From positions 1 to 40,079 of the forward strand of contig JAFRQH010000023.1 of assembly GCA_017428725.1 (NCBI GenBank): 40,079 nucleotides of DNA. The letters are read 5' to 3'. Below, piece by piece: positions 15,257 through 22,372 of the stretch (position 1 is its first letter; every line of letters starts with the position of its first letter). The position numbers were made by a program, and so were the translations under genes. The notes under the pieces are model-generated. The model saw only the letters and a program-made list of their open reading frames with translations. It did not search any database and had not been told where the DNA came from. This DNA is from Bacteroidales bacterium (GTDB lineage: Bacteria > Bacteroidota > Bacteroidia > Bacteroidales > UBA932).

Positions 15257-16067
15257 CCGCAGGGCCGAACAGGGCGTCGGCGTAGCGACGGCCCAGCTCC
15301 AGCTGGGCCTCGCGCGTAAAATGGAGGTTGTCAGGGAGCGTGGCGAGTCCTTCGGAGCTGACGCAGAATGAATTGGGTACGGCCTCTCCGATCCGGGCGA
15401 CAACCGGGTTGAACAGGCCGGCATTCTCGTGCCTGGGCTGGATCTGCCCGGCGACGAAGGGGACCGCTTCGCCGACACCCAGGTCGGTGCGGAGCGACTG
15501 CACGAACCCGGCCAGCCGGGGCAGGTATGTACTGACCCGGACCGAATCCGAGTCGCTCTCTCCCTGATGCCACAGGATGGCTTTCAGTTCTCCGTACTTC
15601 ATCGCCTGCTGGGTGCGGCGGACCGCCTCGTCGTAGAAAGAGGGCATCTGCCGCCCGCGGCGGTCGGGATCGTCCCCGTCCGAGTTGCTGAAGCGCCCAA
15701 GGGGAGCGCCCGGGAGCCACTGGGACAAGGTGGTCCCGCCCCGGGCGTTCACCACCAGCAGAACATGGCGGCCGGTGCGGGCGTGCGCCTGCTCCGCGAA
15801 ACCGTGTGCCAGGCTCATTCCCTGCATGCCGATGGCCTTGCGGATGGTGCTGTAGCGGTTGAGCGGCTCCACCGCCGGGACCGCCTCTCCCTTGTCATCC
15901 AGCAGGAAGACTCCTTCCAGCGGCGCCAGGGTGTCGGCCGGCTCGAACACGCCGCGCCCGGCCATGTTGGACTGGCCGATCAGCAGATACACATCATAGC
16001 GTGGACTGCAGGCTATGCATAGCGCAAGGCCTGCCAGAAAGAAGAAGCGGGGGAAATGTAGTTTCAT
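15237..16067 (-). CDS. Sialate O-acetylesterase-like (SASA/SGNH) lipoprotein
   Basis: The 276-residue protein begins with a lipoprotein signal peptide (MKLHFPRFFFLAGLALCIAC, Cys20). The SGNH blocks of the SASA carbohydrate-esterase family are clear: block I LLIGQSNMAGRG (nucleophile Ser about residue 33), a conserved NARGGT, block III-like WHQGESD (about 170), and block V LPDNLHFT with the catalytic His near residue 250. It is predicted to remove O-acetyl groups from sugars in the periplasm or at the surface. The last residues (PAAEDSAD) and the TAG lie inside repeat array A. The -7 element leaves only 5 nt before the ATG. Confidence 0.88.
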   Translation of the reverse strand: MKLHFPRFFFLAGLALCIACSPRYDVYLLIGQSNMAGRGVFEPADTLAPLEGVFLLDDKGEAVPAVEPLNRYSTIRKAIGMQGMSLAHGFAEQAHARTGRHVLLVVNARGGTTLSQWLPGAPLGRFSNSDGDDPDRRGRQMPSFYDEAVRRTQQAMKYGELKAILWHQGESDSDSVRVSTYLPRLAGFVQSLRTDLGVGEAVPFVAGQIQPRHENAGLFNPVVARIGEAVPNSFCVSSEGLATLPDNLHFTREAQLELGRRYADALFGPAAEDSAD

Positions 16068-16072
16068 ATCGT

Positions 16073-16080
16073 CAAAAATA
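16073..16080 (-). promoter_or_regulatory. -7 element of the esterase gene, leaderless spacing
   Basis: TATTTTTG on the minus strand ends 5 nt before the esterase ATG (16067). No TTTG -33 box is evident. If used, the transcript would start at or next to the start codon. Confidence 0.45.
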
Positions 16081-16134
16081 CGAAATCCTTCCCGGAAATG
16101 CTTATCTTGGACGAGAAACTGTGAACTATGGATT

Positions 16135-17064
16135 ATGAAAGATTTCTATCACATTTGCTTTACCTCCCATCTGGAGGCCCCCTTCAGGTCGGAAAGGGAT
16201 ATGCGCATCCTCTTCAATTGTATGGCCCTTGCCGCCTTCAGCACGGACACGCAACTCATCGTCGATGCAACGATGTCCACCCACCAGCACACCGGCGTGT
16301 TCTGCGAGAATCCAGCGCCGTGGGTCCGGGCGACCCGTTGCAGTTACACCTGCTACTTCAACCGGAAGTATTCCCGGCACGGCCCTTTGGGGGATCCCGG
16401 GTTCTTCCAGTTGAAACTGGAGGGATTCCGGCATATTGAAATAGCCTTCTCGTACATTCTTCGGAACGCACTGCATCACGGACAGGCAACGACGGCCTTC
16501 GGCACGGTCCACAGTTCGGTCCACGACCTCTTTGCGCGGGATTTTTGCCGACCCGAGCCGCAGGGGCTGATTACAGACAAGGCTGTGATCAGGACCTTCA
16601 TACCTCAGAAAGCAGAGTTCCCGGACAACTACGTGATGGATGCTTCCGGGATCTTCACCAGGGCATCCGTCGAGCAGATCCGGCAGGCGGAGGCGTTTTT
16701 CGTGTCACCCCGCAATTTCCTGTACGACATGAACCGCCTGTCCCGGGAAGAGTGGCTACGGGTGCAGGATGAGGACCAGCTGTCCACCGCACGGATCGAC
16801 CTGGGCGTCATCGAACCGTTCTGCGGAAAGGAAGAGCAGCAGCGGCTGCTGGCGAACGAAGGGGGCAGGAATGCCTGGCGGGGGCTGTCGGACTTGGAAG
16901 TCTGCGGCATTATCGACGGGGAGTGTCTGCGGCGTTTCCATAAATCTTCCGTCTACCAGCTTTCCGAAACGCAGAAAGACGGGATAGCAAGGGGTCTGTT
17001 GTATGACCATCGGATACCGAGACGCCAGATTAACCGATGTCTGTACTTCTACGACAAACTCTAG
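16135..17064 (+). CDS. Diverged Y1/HUH transposase of the REP-associated (RAYT) type
   Basis: From the ATG at 16135 the product has 309 residues. The first 130 match the TnpA_REP/IS200 Y1 fold step by step: FYHICF at the N-terminus, a HxH motif in ATMSTHQHTGVF (His50, His52), SYTCYFNRKYSRHGPL (70-85), and SYILRNALHHG (106-116). There Tyr107 is placed like the nucleophile of known RAYTs (YI..N...HG), about 55 residues after the HxH. The central residue of HUH is Gln instead of hydrophobic. A roughly 180-residue C-terminal extension ends in an HTH-like LSETQKDGIARGLL..RIPRRQINRCLYF. The gene looks less GC-rich than its neighbours. Flanking palindromes support the assignment. Confidence 0.75.
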   Translation: MKDFYHICFTSHLEAPFRSERDMRILFNCMALAAFSTDTQLIVDATMSTHQHTGVFCENPAPWVRATRCSYTCYFNRKYSRHGPLGDPGFFQLKLEGFRHIEIAFSYILRNALHHGQATTAFGTVHSSVHDLFARDFCRPEPQGLITDKAVIRTFIPQKAEFPDNYVMDASGIFTRASVEQIRQAEAFFVSPRNFLYDMNRLSREEWLRVQDEDQLSTARIDLGVIEPFCGKEEQQRLLANEGGRNAWRGLSDLEVCGIIDGECLRRFHKSSVYQLSETQKDGIARGLLYDHRIPRRQINRCLYFYDKL

Positions 17065-17076
17065 CACTCCCTGCGT

Positions 17077-17212
17077 CGGAGGATTCCGCCGAATAGGGCG
17101 CTGGGCGGTGTCTGGGAGGAATCCTCCCGGGCCAAAGGGCAGCAGTGGGGCGATTTACCGAAGAGGATTCCAGCTGGAAGTGCGCTGAAGGCACATTCGC
17201 TGGAATCCTCTT
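17077..17212 (-). repeat. Right palindromic array (REP/BIME-like), copy B
   Basis: Inverted copy of array A. The 10-mers lie at 17078-17087, 17118-17127, 17162-17171 (AGAGGATTCC) and 17202-17211 (GGAATCCTCT), again 40, 44 and 40 bp apart. The segment 17161-17212 folds into a stem with 14-bp outer arms, an inner GAA/TTC and GTGC/GCAC stem, and a 7-nt loop. TTTT follows at 17211-17214, so it may also terminate the transposase transcript. Confidence 0.85.
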
Positions 17213-17237
17213 TTGTCAATGCCGTGAGAACGCGTGT

Positions 17238-18488
17238 TTAGCCTTCGAATCTGCGGAAGGCCAGGCAGGCGTTGTGGCCTCCGAAGCCGAAGGAGTCGGA
17301 CAGGCCGAGGTTGACGTCGGTCCGGACGGCGACGTTGGGCGTGTAGTCCAGGTCGCATTCCGGGTCGGGGGCGTCGAGGTGGACCGTCGGCGGGACGATG
17401 CCCTCCTGCAGGGCCAGGACCGTGGCGACGGCCTCGATGGCGCCCGTGGCGCCGAACATATGGCCGTGCATCGACTTGGTGCTGCTGATGTGGCACTTGT
17501 AGGCGAAGTCGCCCATCGCCACCTTGTAGGCCTTGGTCTCGGCCACGTCGTTGAGCATCGTGCCCGTGCCGTGGGCGTTGATGTAGACATTGTCTTTGGC
17601 AGGGTCGAAGCCGGACTGCTCCAGGGCGATCTTGATGCACTCGGCCTGGGTCGTGCCTTCCGGGCGCGGGGCCGTGGCGTGGTAGGCGTCGCAGGTGCTG
17701 CCGTAGCCCGTGACCTCGGCGTAGATGTGGGCGCCGCGGGCCTTGGCGTGCTCCATCTCCTCGAGGATGAGGATGGCGGAACCGTCGGCCATCACGAAAC
17801 CGCTGCGGTTGGCGTTGAACGGCAGGGAGGCGTACTGCGGATCCGTGGCGCGGGTGAGCGCCTTCGCGTTGGCGAAGCCGGCGATGCCGATGGGGATGGT
17901 GCAGTGGTCCGAGCCACCCGCGATGACGGCGTCGGCATAGCCGTGCTTGATGGCGCGGAACGCCTCGCCGATGGAGTGCGTGGAGGTCGCACAGGCCGTC
18001 ACGATGTCGATGCAGGAGCCCTGGGCACCGAACTTGATGGCGATCTGGCCGCCGGCCATGTCGCTGATCATCGTCGGGACGAAGTTGGGGGAAACCCACT
18101 GCCCGGAGGGGTCCTCGAAGAACTTCTGCAGCTCACGCTGGATGGTCGAGAATCCGCCGATGCCGGAGCCGACATAGGTCGCCAGCCGGGCGGGATCGAT
18201 GTTCTCGCCGGAGACGAGCCCGGAATCATTCATGGCTTGCCAGGCGGAGGCCATCGCGAAGACCGTGAAGGGGTCCTGCTTGCGGATGAAGGGCTTGTCC
18301 ATCCCATAATCCTCCGGATTGAATCCGCGGACCATGCCGCCGATCTTGACGGCGAGGTTGTCGGTCGGGAATTCCGTGATATAATCGATGCCGCAGACAC
18401 CGTCCACGAGGTTGTTCCAGAATGTCTTGACGTCGTTGCCGATGCAGGAGAGAACTCCCAGGCCGGTCACCGCTACTCTTTTATCCAT
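17238..18488 (-). CDS. fabF: Beta-ketoacyl-ACP synthase II
   Basis: The 416-residue condensing enzyme elongates acyl-ACP with malonyl-ACP in fatty-acid synthesis. The start MDKRVAVTGLGVLSCIGN is typical. The catalytic triad is visible: Cys in DIVTACATSTHSIGEAF (about residue 165), His in INAHGTGTMLND (about 305), and His in SSTKSMHGHMFGATGA (about 340). The C-terminal glycine loop is SFGFGGHNACL. Small departures from the consensus (CATS for CASG, SMHGHM for SMTGHL) suggest a slightly divergent paralogue. There is no acpP next door, unlike the common acpP-fabF pair. It is divergent from the LytTR gene. Confidence 0.94.
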   Translation of the reverse strand: MDKRVAVTGLGVLSCIGNDVKTFWNNLVDGVCGIDYITEFPTDNLAVKIGGMVRGFNPEDYGMDKPFIRKQDPFTVFAMASAWQAMNDSGLVSGENIDPARLATYVGSGIGGFSTIQRELQKFFEDPSGQWVSPNFVPTMISDMAGGQIAIKFGAQGSCIDIVTACATSTHSIGEAFRAIKHGYADAVIAGGSDHCTIPIGIAGFANAKALTRATDPQYASLPFNANRSGFVMADGSAILILEEMEHAKARGAHIYAEVTGYGSTCDAYHATAPRPEGTTQAECIKIALEQSGFDPAKDNVYINAHGTGTMLNDVAETKAYKVAMGDFAYKCHISSTKSMHGHMFGATGAIEAVATVLALQEGIVPPTVHLDAPDPECDLDYTPNVAVRTDVNLGLSDSFGFGGHNACLAFRRFEG

Positions 18489-18511
18489 CCGTTTCGTTGT
18501 TTTTGACGGCG

Positions 18512-18519
18512 CAAAGGTA
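18512..18519 (-). promoter_or_regulatory. -7 element of fabF
   Basis: TACCTTTG on the minus strand, 23 bp before the fabF ATG. The -33 region has no clear TTTG. Confidence 0.5.
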
Positions 18520-18531
18520 GTAAATAATTCT

Positions 18532-18539
18532 TATATTTG
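18532..18539 (+). promoter_or_regulatory. -7 element of the LytTR gene
   Basis: TATATTTG, 27 bp before the ATG at 18567, back-to-back with the fabF -7 box. There is no good -33 partner at 20 bp. Confidence 0.5.
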
Positions 18540-18566
18540 CAGTTTACTGGATTTACTTACAGACAA

Positions 18567-19445
18567 ATGTCCCTGAAAGACCAGGTACCCCGCTATCTGC
18601 TGGACCGCGACCAAGTGAGCTCGACCGTGGTGTATACGGCCCTGTTCTCGCTGGTGCTCCTGGTCGTCAGCATGCCGTTCGCGGACAACAGCTGGTTCAC
18701 CCTCGAGGCCGGCCGGGCCTTCTTCTTCACGCTCGCTTTCATCCTGTCGGCGACCTTGCTGGTCATCCTCAGCCGCGTGGTGATGTGCCGCTGCCGGACC
18801 CTGGAGCATTTCACCCTCCTGGGCTATGCCGCCTGGGTCGTAGGGGAGGTCGTGGCCGTGAGCCTGCTCTACACGCTGTTCGCCTTCCAGGGCGGCCGGC
18901 TGGGCATCGTGGCAGCGCCGCAGCACGGGCCGGGGACCGTTTTTCTGAGCGCCGTCGTCTACAGTGCGATCTGCCTGGGCGTCCCGTTCACGTTCTGCTC
19001 GCTGCATTCCGCCATCCGCGACAAGGACAATACGATCCGCCTGATGAATTACGGCAACGTGGTCAGCGACCGTCCCGCCGCGCCCTATGCCGACAAGCGC
19101 ATCACCCTGTTTGACAACAACGGCGTGCTCAAGTTCTCCATCAGTTCGGACAACCTGTATTTCATCGAATCCGACGACAATTACATAAAAGTCTGGTATA
19201 TGGACAGTTCCGGCGAGATCAAGCAATATATGCTGCGCTGCCGGCTCAAGACGGTGGAGGACAGTTTCGCGGACAGCGAGCTGGTCCGCTGCCATCGCAA
19301 GTATATTGTCAACATCCGCAACGTATCGATCCTGAAGTCCGAGAAGGAGGGCTACAAGGTCGGCTTCGACATCGACGCGCTGGACCCGATCCCCATTTCG
19401 AAAACCTATGAGCAGGCCGTGCTGGCCCGCTTCAATTCCCGATAG
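18567..19445 (+). CDS. Membrane-bound LytTR-family transcriptional regulator
   Basis: The 292-residue protein has four hydrophobic helices in its first 150 residues (starting near residues 22, 50, 84 and 122). A short linker follows, then a C-terminal LytTR DNA-binding domain at about 195-290: NLYFIESDDNYIKVWYMD, LKTVEDSF, LVRCHRKYIVNI..V. There is no receiver or kinase domain, so it is a one-component regulator tethered to the inner membrane. The start is the ATG at 18567; an upstream in-frame extension overlaps the promoter. It is followed 3 bp later by the DUF4293 gene. Confidence 0.9.
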   Translation: MSLKDQVPRYLLDRDQVSSTVVYTALFSLVLLVVSMPFADNSWFTLEAGRAFFFTLAFILSATLLVILSRVVMCRCRTLEHFTLLGYAAWVVGEVVAVSLLYTLFAFQGGRLGIVAAPQHGPGTVFLSAVVYSAICLGVPFTFCSLHSAIRDKDNTIRLMNYGNVVSDRPAAPYADKRITLFDNNGVLKFSISSDNLYFIESDDNYIKVWYMDSSGEIKQYMLRCRLKTVEDSFADSELVRCHRKYIVNIRNVSILKSEKEGYKVGFDIDALDPIPISKTYEQAVLARFNSR

Positions 19446-19448
19446 ACT

Positions 19449-19853
19449 ATGTGGCAAAGAATCCAAACCTTGTATCTGCTCCTGGCGACGGGCCTGGTCG
19501 TCGCCCTGCTCTTCAGCCCCAAGGCCGGAGACATCACTTATACTGAATACTGGCCCTACGCCGTCCTGCTGATCATTACGGCCTTCCTGCAGGTGATGGC
19601 CACGACGACCTGGAAGCACCGCATCTTCCAGATGCGCACGGCCTCGCTGTCCGCCATCATCCTGATCGGCCTGCAGGTCTGGCTGGTCGTCGACTTCATC
19701 TCCACGCACAACACGCCGGTCTTCCACATCACCGCCGTCTTCCCGGTCGTGGCGGCCATCCTCGATTTCCTGGCGGCCCGCAGCATCCTCGCCGACGAGA
19801 TGCTGGTGCGCAGCGCCGACCGGCTCCGCGCCGCCAAGCGCAAGAAGAAATAA
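19449..19853 (+). CDS. DUF4293 family integral membrane protein
   Basis: The 134-residue protein has four membrane helices, an N-terminal MWQRIQTLYLLLATGL and a C-terminal FPVVAAILDFLAARSILADEMLVRSADRLR followed by a basic tail (RAAKRKKK). Both ends match the Bacteroidota-specific DUF4293 family. Function is unknown. It starts 3 bp after the LytTR gene, so the two are probably translated from one transcript; a nucleoside phosphorylase follows 18 bp later. Confidence 0.85.
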   Translation: MWQRIQTLYLLLATGLVVALLFSPKAGDITYTEYWPYAVLLIITAFLQVMATTTWKHRIFQMRTASLSAIILIGLQVWLVVDFISTHNTPVFHITAVFPVVAAILDFLAARSILADEMLVRSADRLRAAKRKKK

Positions 19854-19871
19854 ACAGAAAACCACATAATT

Positions 19872-20741
19872 ATGAGAATCCCTGAATCCGAACTCATCAT
19901 CAACGGCGACGGGTCGGCATTCCACCTGCACATCCGTCCGGACCAGCTGGCCGACAAGGTCATCCTCGTGGGTGATCCCGCCCGCGTGGCAATGGTCAAA
20001 TCCTATTTCTCCAGCGTCGAGGCGTCAGGCGCCTCCCGCGAATTCGTCTGGGCGACGGGCCTGTACAACGGGGTCCGCGTCACAGCCTTGTCCACCGGCA
20101 TCGGTACGGACAACATCGACATCGTGGTGACGGAACTCGACGCCCTGGCCAATGTCGATTTCAAGACGCGGGAAGTCAATCCCGAGCACAGGACGCTGGA
20201 CATCCTGCGGATCGGCACCTGCGGCGCCATCCAGCCGGAGATCCCGCTGGGCGCCTTCATCTTCTCGCACATCTCCGTGGGCTGCGACGGCCTGCTCAAC
20301 TGGTACGAGGGGCGGGACGGCATCGCCCTGCTGGACTTCGAGGAGGCCTTCAAGGCCCACGTCCACTGGGACCGCCACCTGCCGGACCCGTATTTCGTGC
20401 GTGCCAGCGACAAGCTGACCGGCATCTTCGCGGATTGCACGTACAAGGGAATGACCATCTCCGCGCCCGGCTTTTACGGCCCGCAGGGACGCGTCGTGCG
20501 CCAGGGCCTGGCGATGCCGGACATGCTCCGGGACTTCGAGACCTTCGAGTTCGGGGGCTACAAGATCACCAACTTCGAGATGGAAGGCTCCGCGCTGGCC
20601 GGGATGGCCGCCAAGCTCGGCCACAACGCCGGCACGGTCTGCTGCGCCATCGCGCACCGCTACCACAAGGCGGCCAATACGAACTATAAGCCCCGCGTGG
20701 CGGAGCTTATAGAACTGTCTCTTCGCAAGATGACCGAATAG
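19872..20741 (+). CDS. Nucleoside phosphorylase (uridine phosphorylase-like)
   Basis: The 289-residue protein belongs to the NP-I (PNP/UDP) family. It has the phosphate-binding VILVGDPARVAMV (about residues 30-42), LSTGIGTDNIDIVVTELDAL and RIGTCGAIQ (about 110-120), and the ribose-binding TNFEMEGSALAGMAAKLGH near residue 235. At 289 residues it is longer than E. coli Udp (about 250). It would cleave uridine or a related nucleoside with phosphate to base + ribose-1-phosphate for salvage. Substrate preference is uncertain. Its stop is 3 bp from the stop of the convergent hydrolase gene. Confidence 0.9.
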   Translation: MRIPESELIINGDGSAFHLHIRPDQLADKVILVGDPARVAMVKSYFSSVEASGASREFVWATGLYNGVRVTALSTGIGTDNIDIVVTELDALANVDFKTREVNPEHRTLDILRIGTCGAIQPEIPLGAFIFSHISVGCDGLLNWYEGRDGIALLDFEEAFKAHVHWDRHLPDPYFVRASDKLTGIFADCTYKGMTISAPGFYGPQGRVVRQGLAMPDMLRDFETFEFGGYKITNFEMEGSALAGMAAKLGHNAGTVCCAIAHRYHKAANTNYKPRVAELIELSLRKMTE

Positions 20742-20743
20742 GG

Positions 20744-21730
20744 TCAGTTGACGGGCGGCTTGTTATAGAGCTGCCGGAAACCGAGCCTGCTCCATCCGGC
20801 ATCGGGGATGCCGGCATCTTTGACAAGGGCGTCTACCGGACGGTGGACGCCCTTGATCACGTTCTCTTCCAGGAAGCGCAGCTCCTCGGGGACGTTGCGC
20901 AGCATCGAGATGGCGATCTCGTGGCCGGCGTCGCGGAAGCGGTAGATCTGGTAGTTGGCGCCGGCCGCATCGAAGAGCCGGGCCAGGGCGTCCGCGCCGC
21001 AGAACTCGTTGCGGAACAGCGCGATCCGCCCGTACGGGACGATGTGGTCGGCCGTGCCGTGCAGCAGGAGGGTGGGGCAGGGGCGGCGCGGATAGGTGAT
21101 GGGCCCCTCCGTCGTGAAGACCGCCCCGGCGAAGGCCATGATGCCGGCGTAGTTGAACCAGCCCGGGAGGACCTGCGCCGGCTCCTTGACGCTGCAGATC
21201 TCCCATTCGGCCTGCAGGGCCGTTATCGCGCCGGCGGAAGAGCCGCTGACGATGATGCGGTCCATGTCGATGCCCAACTCGTAGGCGTGTTCGATCAGAT
21301 AGTTGGTAGCGCTGAACAGGTCGTCCACCGCCATCTGGATGGCGTTGGCCAGGGTCGGGAGCGCCGACAGGTCGGGCTTGACCTTCTGCCCCTTGAGCCC
21401 GAGGCGGTATTCGATGGCGGCCACGTGGTAGCCGGCGTCGGCCATCTGCCTGTACCAGACCTTGTCGCGCGGCCAGTCACGCTGGCCCGACATGAATGCG
21501 CCGCCGAAGATATGGATGATGACCGGCTTAAGGAGGGTGTCTGCGCAAGGGCCCACGCCGGGCGCCGCGGCGTAGAAGTCCAGGTAGAGGTCGCAGGTGT
21601 CCCGGTGGGCGAAGAGGATGGTCGCGTCGGGATCGGGCACGGGATCCGAGCCCGGGCCGTCGTGCCGCTCCTGGGCGGCGAGCAGGCCGGCGGACAGGAC
21701 CGCCAGGATCAGTAGCAAAAAGCGTTTCAT
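20744..21730 (-). CDS. Secreted alpha/beta hydrolase (esterase/lipase-like)
   Basis: From the ATG at 21730 the 328-residue protein has a signal peptide (MKRFLLLILAVLSAGLLAAQ). The carboxylesterase-type oxyanion motif is HIFGGAFMSGQRD (HGGG-like). The nucleophile elbow is VSGSSAGAITAL (GxSxG, Ser near residue 175). ADHIVPYG and a catalytic His in FRDAGHEIA near residue 270 follow. It is predicted periplasmic; substrate unknown. The start overlaps the stop of the ClpN gene by 1 nt (TGATG), so it is probably translationally coupled. The longer upstream frame lies within the ClpN gene and was rejected. Confidence 0.87.
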   Translation of the reverse strand: MKRFLLLILAVLSAGLLAAQERHDGPGSDPVPDPDATILFAHRDTCDLYLDFYAAAPGVGPCADTLLKPVIIHIFGGAFMSGQRDWPRDKVWYRQMADAGYHVAAIEYRLGLKGQKVKPDLSALPTLANAIQMAVDDLFSATNYLIEHAYELGIDMDRIIVSGSSAGAITALQAEWEICSVKEPAQVLPGWFNYAGIMAFAGAVFTTEGPITYPRRPCPTLLLHGTADHIVPYGRIALFRNEFCGADALARLFDAAGANYQIYRFRDAGHEIAISMLRNVPEELRFLEENVIKGVHRPVDALVKDAGIPDAGWSRLGFRQLYNKPPVN

Positions 21731-22290
21731 CAGCTGTAGAAATTGGTTTTGGCCTGCACGCTGCCGAACAGGTTGGTGAGCTGCTCGCCCAGCGGGCCCA
21801 GCAGGTCTTCGACCTTGGGCAGCGGGGCTTGCCGCTCCTGGCGGGGCAGGACGAAATGGTGGTCGCGCATCAGCGCGTAGATTTGGTCGTAGTCGAGTCC
21901 GGCCTGCCGGAGGAAGTCCACCGCCGCGCCCTTCTCGGAACGCATCAGGGCCAGCAGCAGGTGGGAGGAGAGGATCTCCGGGGGACCGTATTTGAGCATT
22001 TCGTAAGCGGCCACGCCCAACAGGGCGGCAGCGGCACGGGTGGGGCGGACCCGGACGCGCTCCTCCCACGGGACGGCCCGGTCCGCGAAGACCCGCGCGT
22101 CGACCGCCTCCTTGAGCGCTTGAACGTCGATGCCGCAGGCGGCCAGCGCGCGGCAGGCATTGTTGTCCCTGTGGCGGAGCAGCCCCAGCACGATGTGGTC
22201 CGCACCGATGCCGTAGCTGCCGGTGCGCATCGCCTCATCCCGGGCGTAACCGAGGATGGTGAGCATCTCCTGTGAAAACTTGATGACCAC
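21730..22290 (-). CDS. Stand-alone Clp N-domain protein
   Basis: The 186-residue protein consists of the double Clp-N repeat that normally precedes the AAA+ modules of ClpA/ClpC. Repeat 1, about residues 4-60, reads FSQEMLTILGYARDEAMRTGSYGIGADHIVLGLLRH. Repeat 2, about 80-140, reads VRPTRAAAALLGVAAYEMLKYGPPEILSSHLLLALM. A short Pro-rich linker and tail end PLGEQLTNLFGSVQAKTNFYS. No Walker motifs are present. Known stand-alone homologues (ClpS-like adaptors or ClpC1/ClpD-like fragments) are thought to bind substrates or modulate Clp proteases. It forms a two-gene operon with a secreted hydrolase. Confidence 0.85.
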   Translation of the reverse strand: MVIKFSQEMLTILGYARDEAMRTGSYGIGADHIVLGLLRHRDNNACRALAACGIDVQALKEAVDARVFADRAVPWEERVRVRPTRAAAALLGVAAYEMLKYGPPEILSSHLLLALMRSEKGAAVDFLRQAGLDYDQIYALMRDHHFVLPRQERQAPLPKVEDLLGPLGEQLTNLFGSVQAKTNFYS

Positions 22291-22307
22291 GAGCGGAAGA
22301 TTGTAGA

Positions 22308-22315
22308 CAAAAATA
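22308..22315 (-). promoter_or_regulatory. -7 element of the ClpN-hydrolase operon
   Basis: TATTTTTG on the minus strand, 17 bp before the ATG at 22290; no -33 TTTG is evident. Confidence 0.45.
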
Positions 22316-22338
22316 GCAAATTAATCGGATTTTTGTGC

Positions 22339-22346
22339 TAAATTTG
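22339..22346 (+). promoter_or_regulatory. -7 element of gyrA
   Basis: TAAATTTG, 26 bp before the gyrA ATG; the -33 position has no clear TTTG. Confidence 0.5.
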
Positions 22347-22372
22347 CGTGTTTAGATATATTGTGATTTTTT

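Larger units (their letters stand above)
15121..17212. mobile_element. RAYT/REP-like element: inverted arrays flanking an esterase gene and a Y1 transposase gene
   Basis: About 2.1 kb between prfA and fabF is bounded by two inverted palindromic arrays (15121-15256 and 17077-17212), with a 44-bp block identical in both (15196-15239 and the complement of 17094-17137). Inside are an SGNH-esterase lipoprotein gene (minus) and a diverged HUH/Y1 transposase gene (plus). REP-associated tyrosine transposases (RAYTs) are known to be flanked by inverted REP palindromes that they bind and cleave, so the simplest reading is a 'REPtron'. The presence of an esterase gene between the repeats is not part of the usual layout. 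No target-site duplication was identified. Mobility itself is inferred. Confidence 0.65.

Noticed and set aside
15121..17212. Phase-variable invertible segment driven by the inverted repeats
   Set aside because: The repeats are inverted and one block is identical, but no serine or tyrosine site-specific recombinase is present. The interior genes have no promoter facing outward to be switched, so the REP/RAYT reading fits better.
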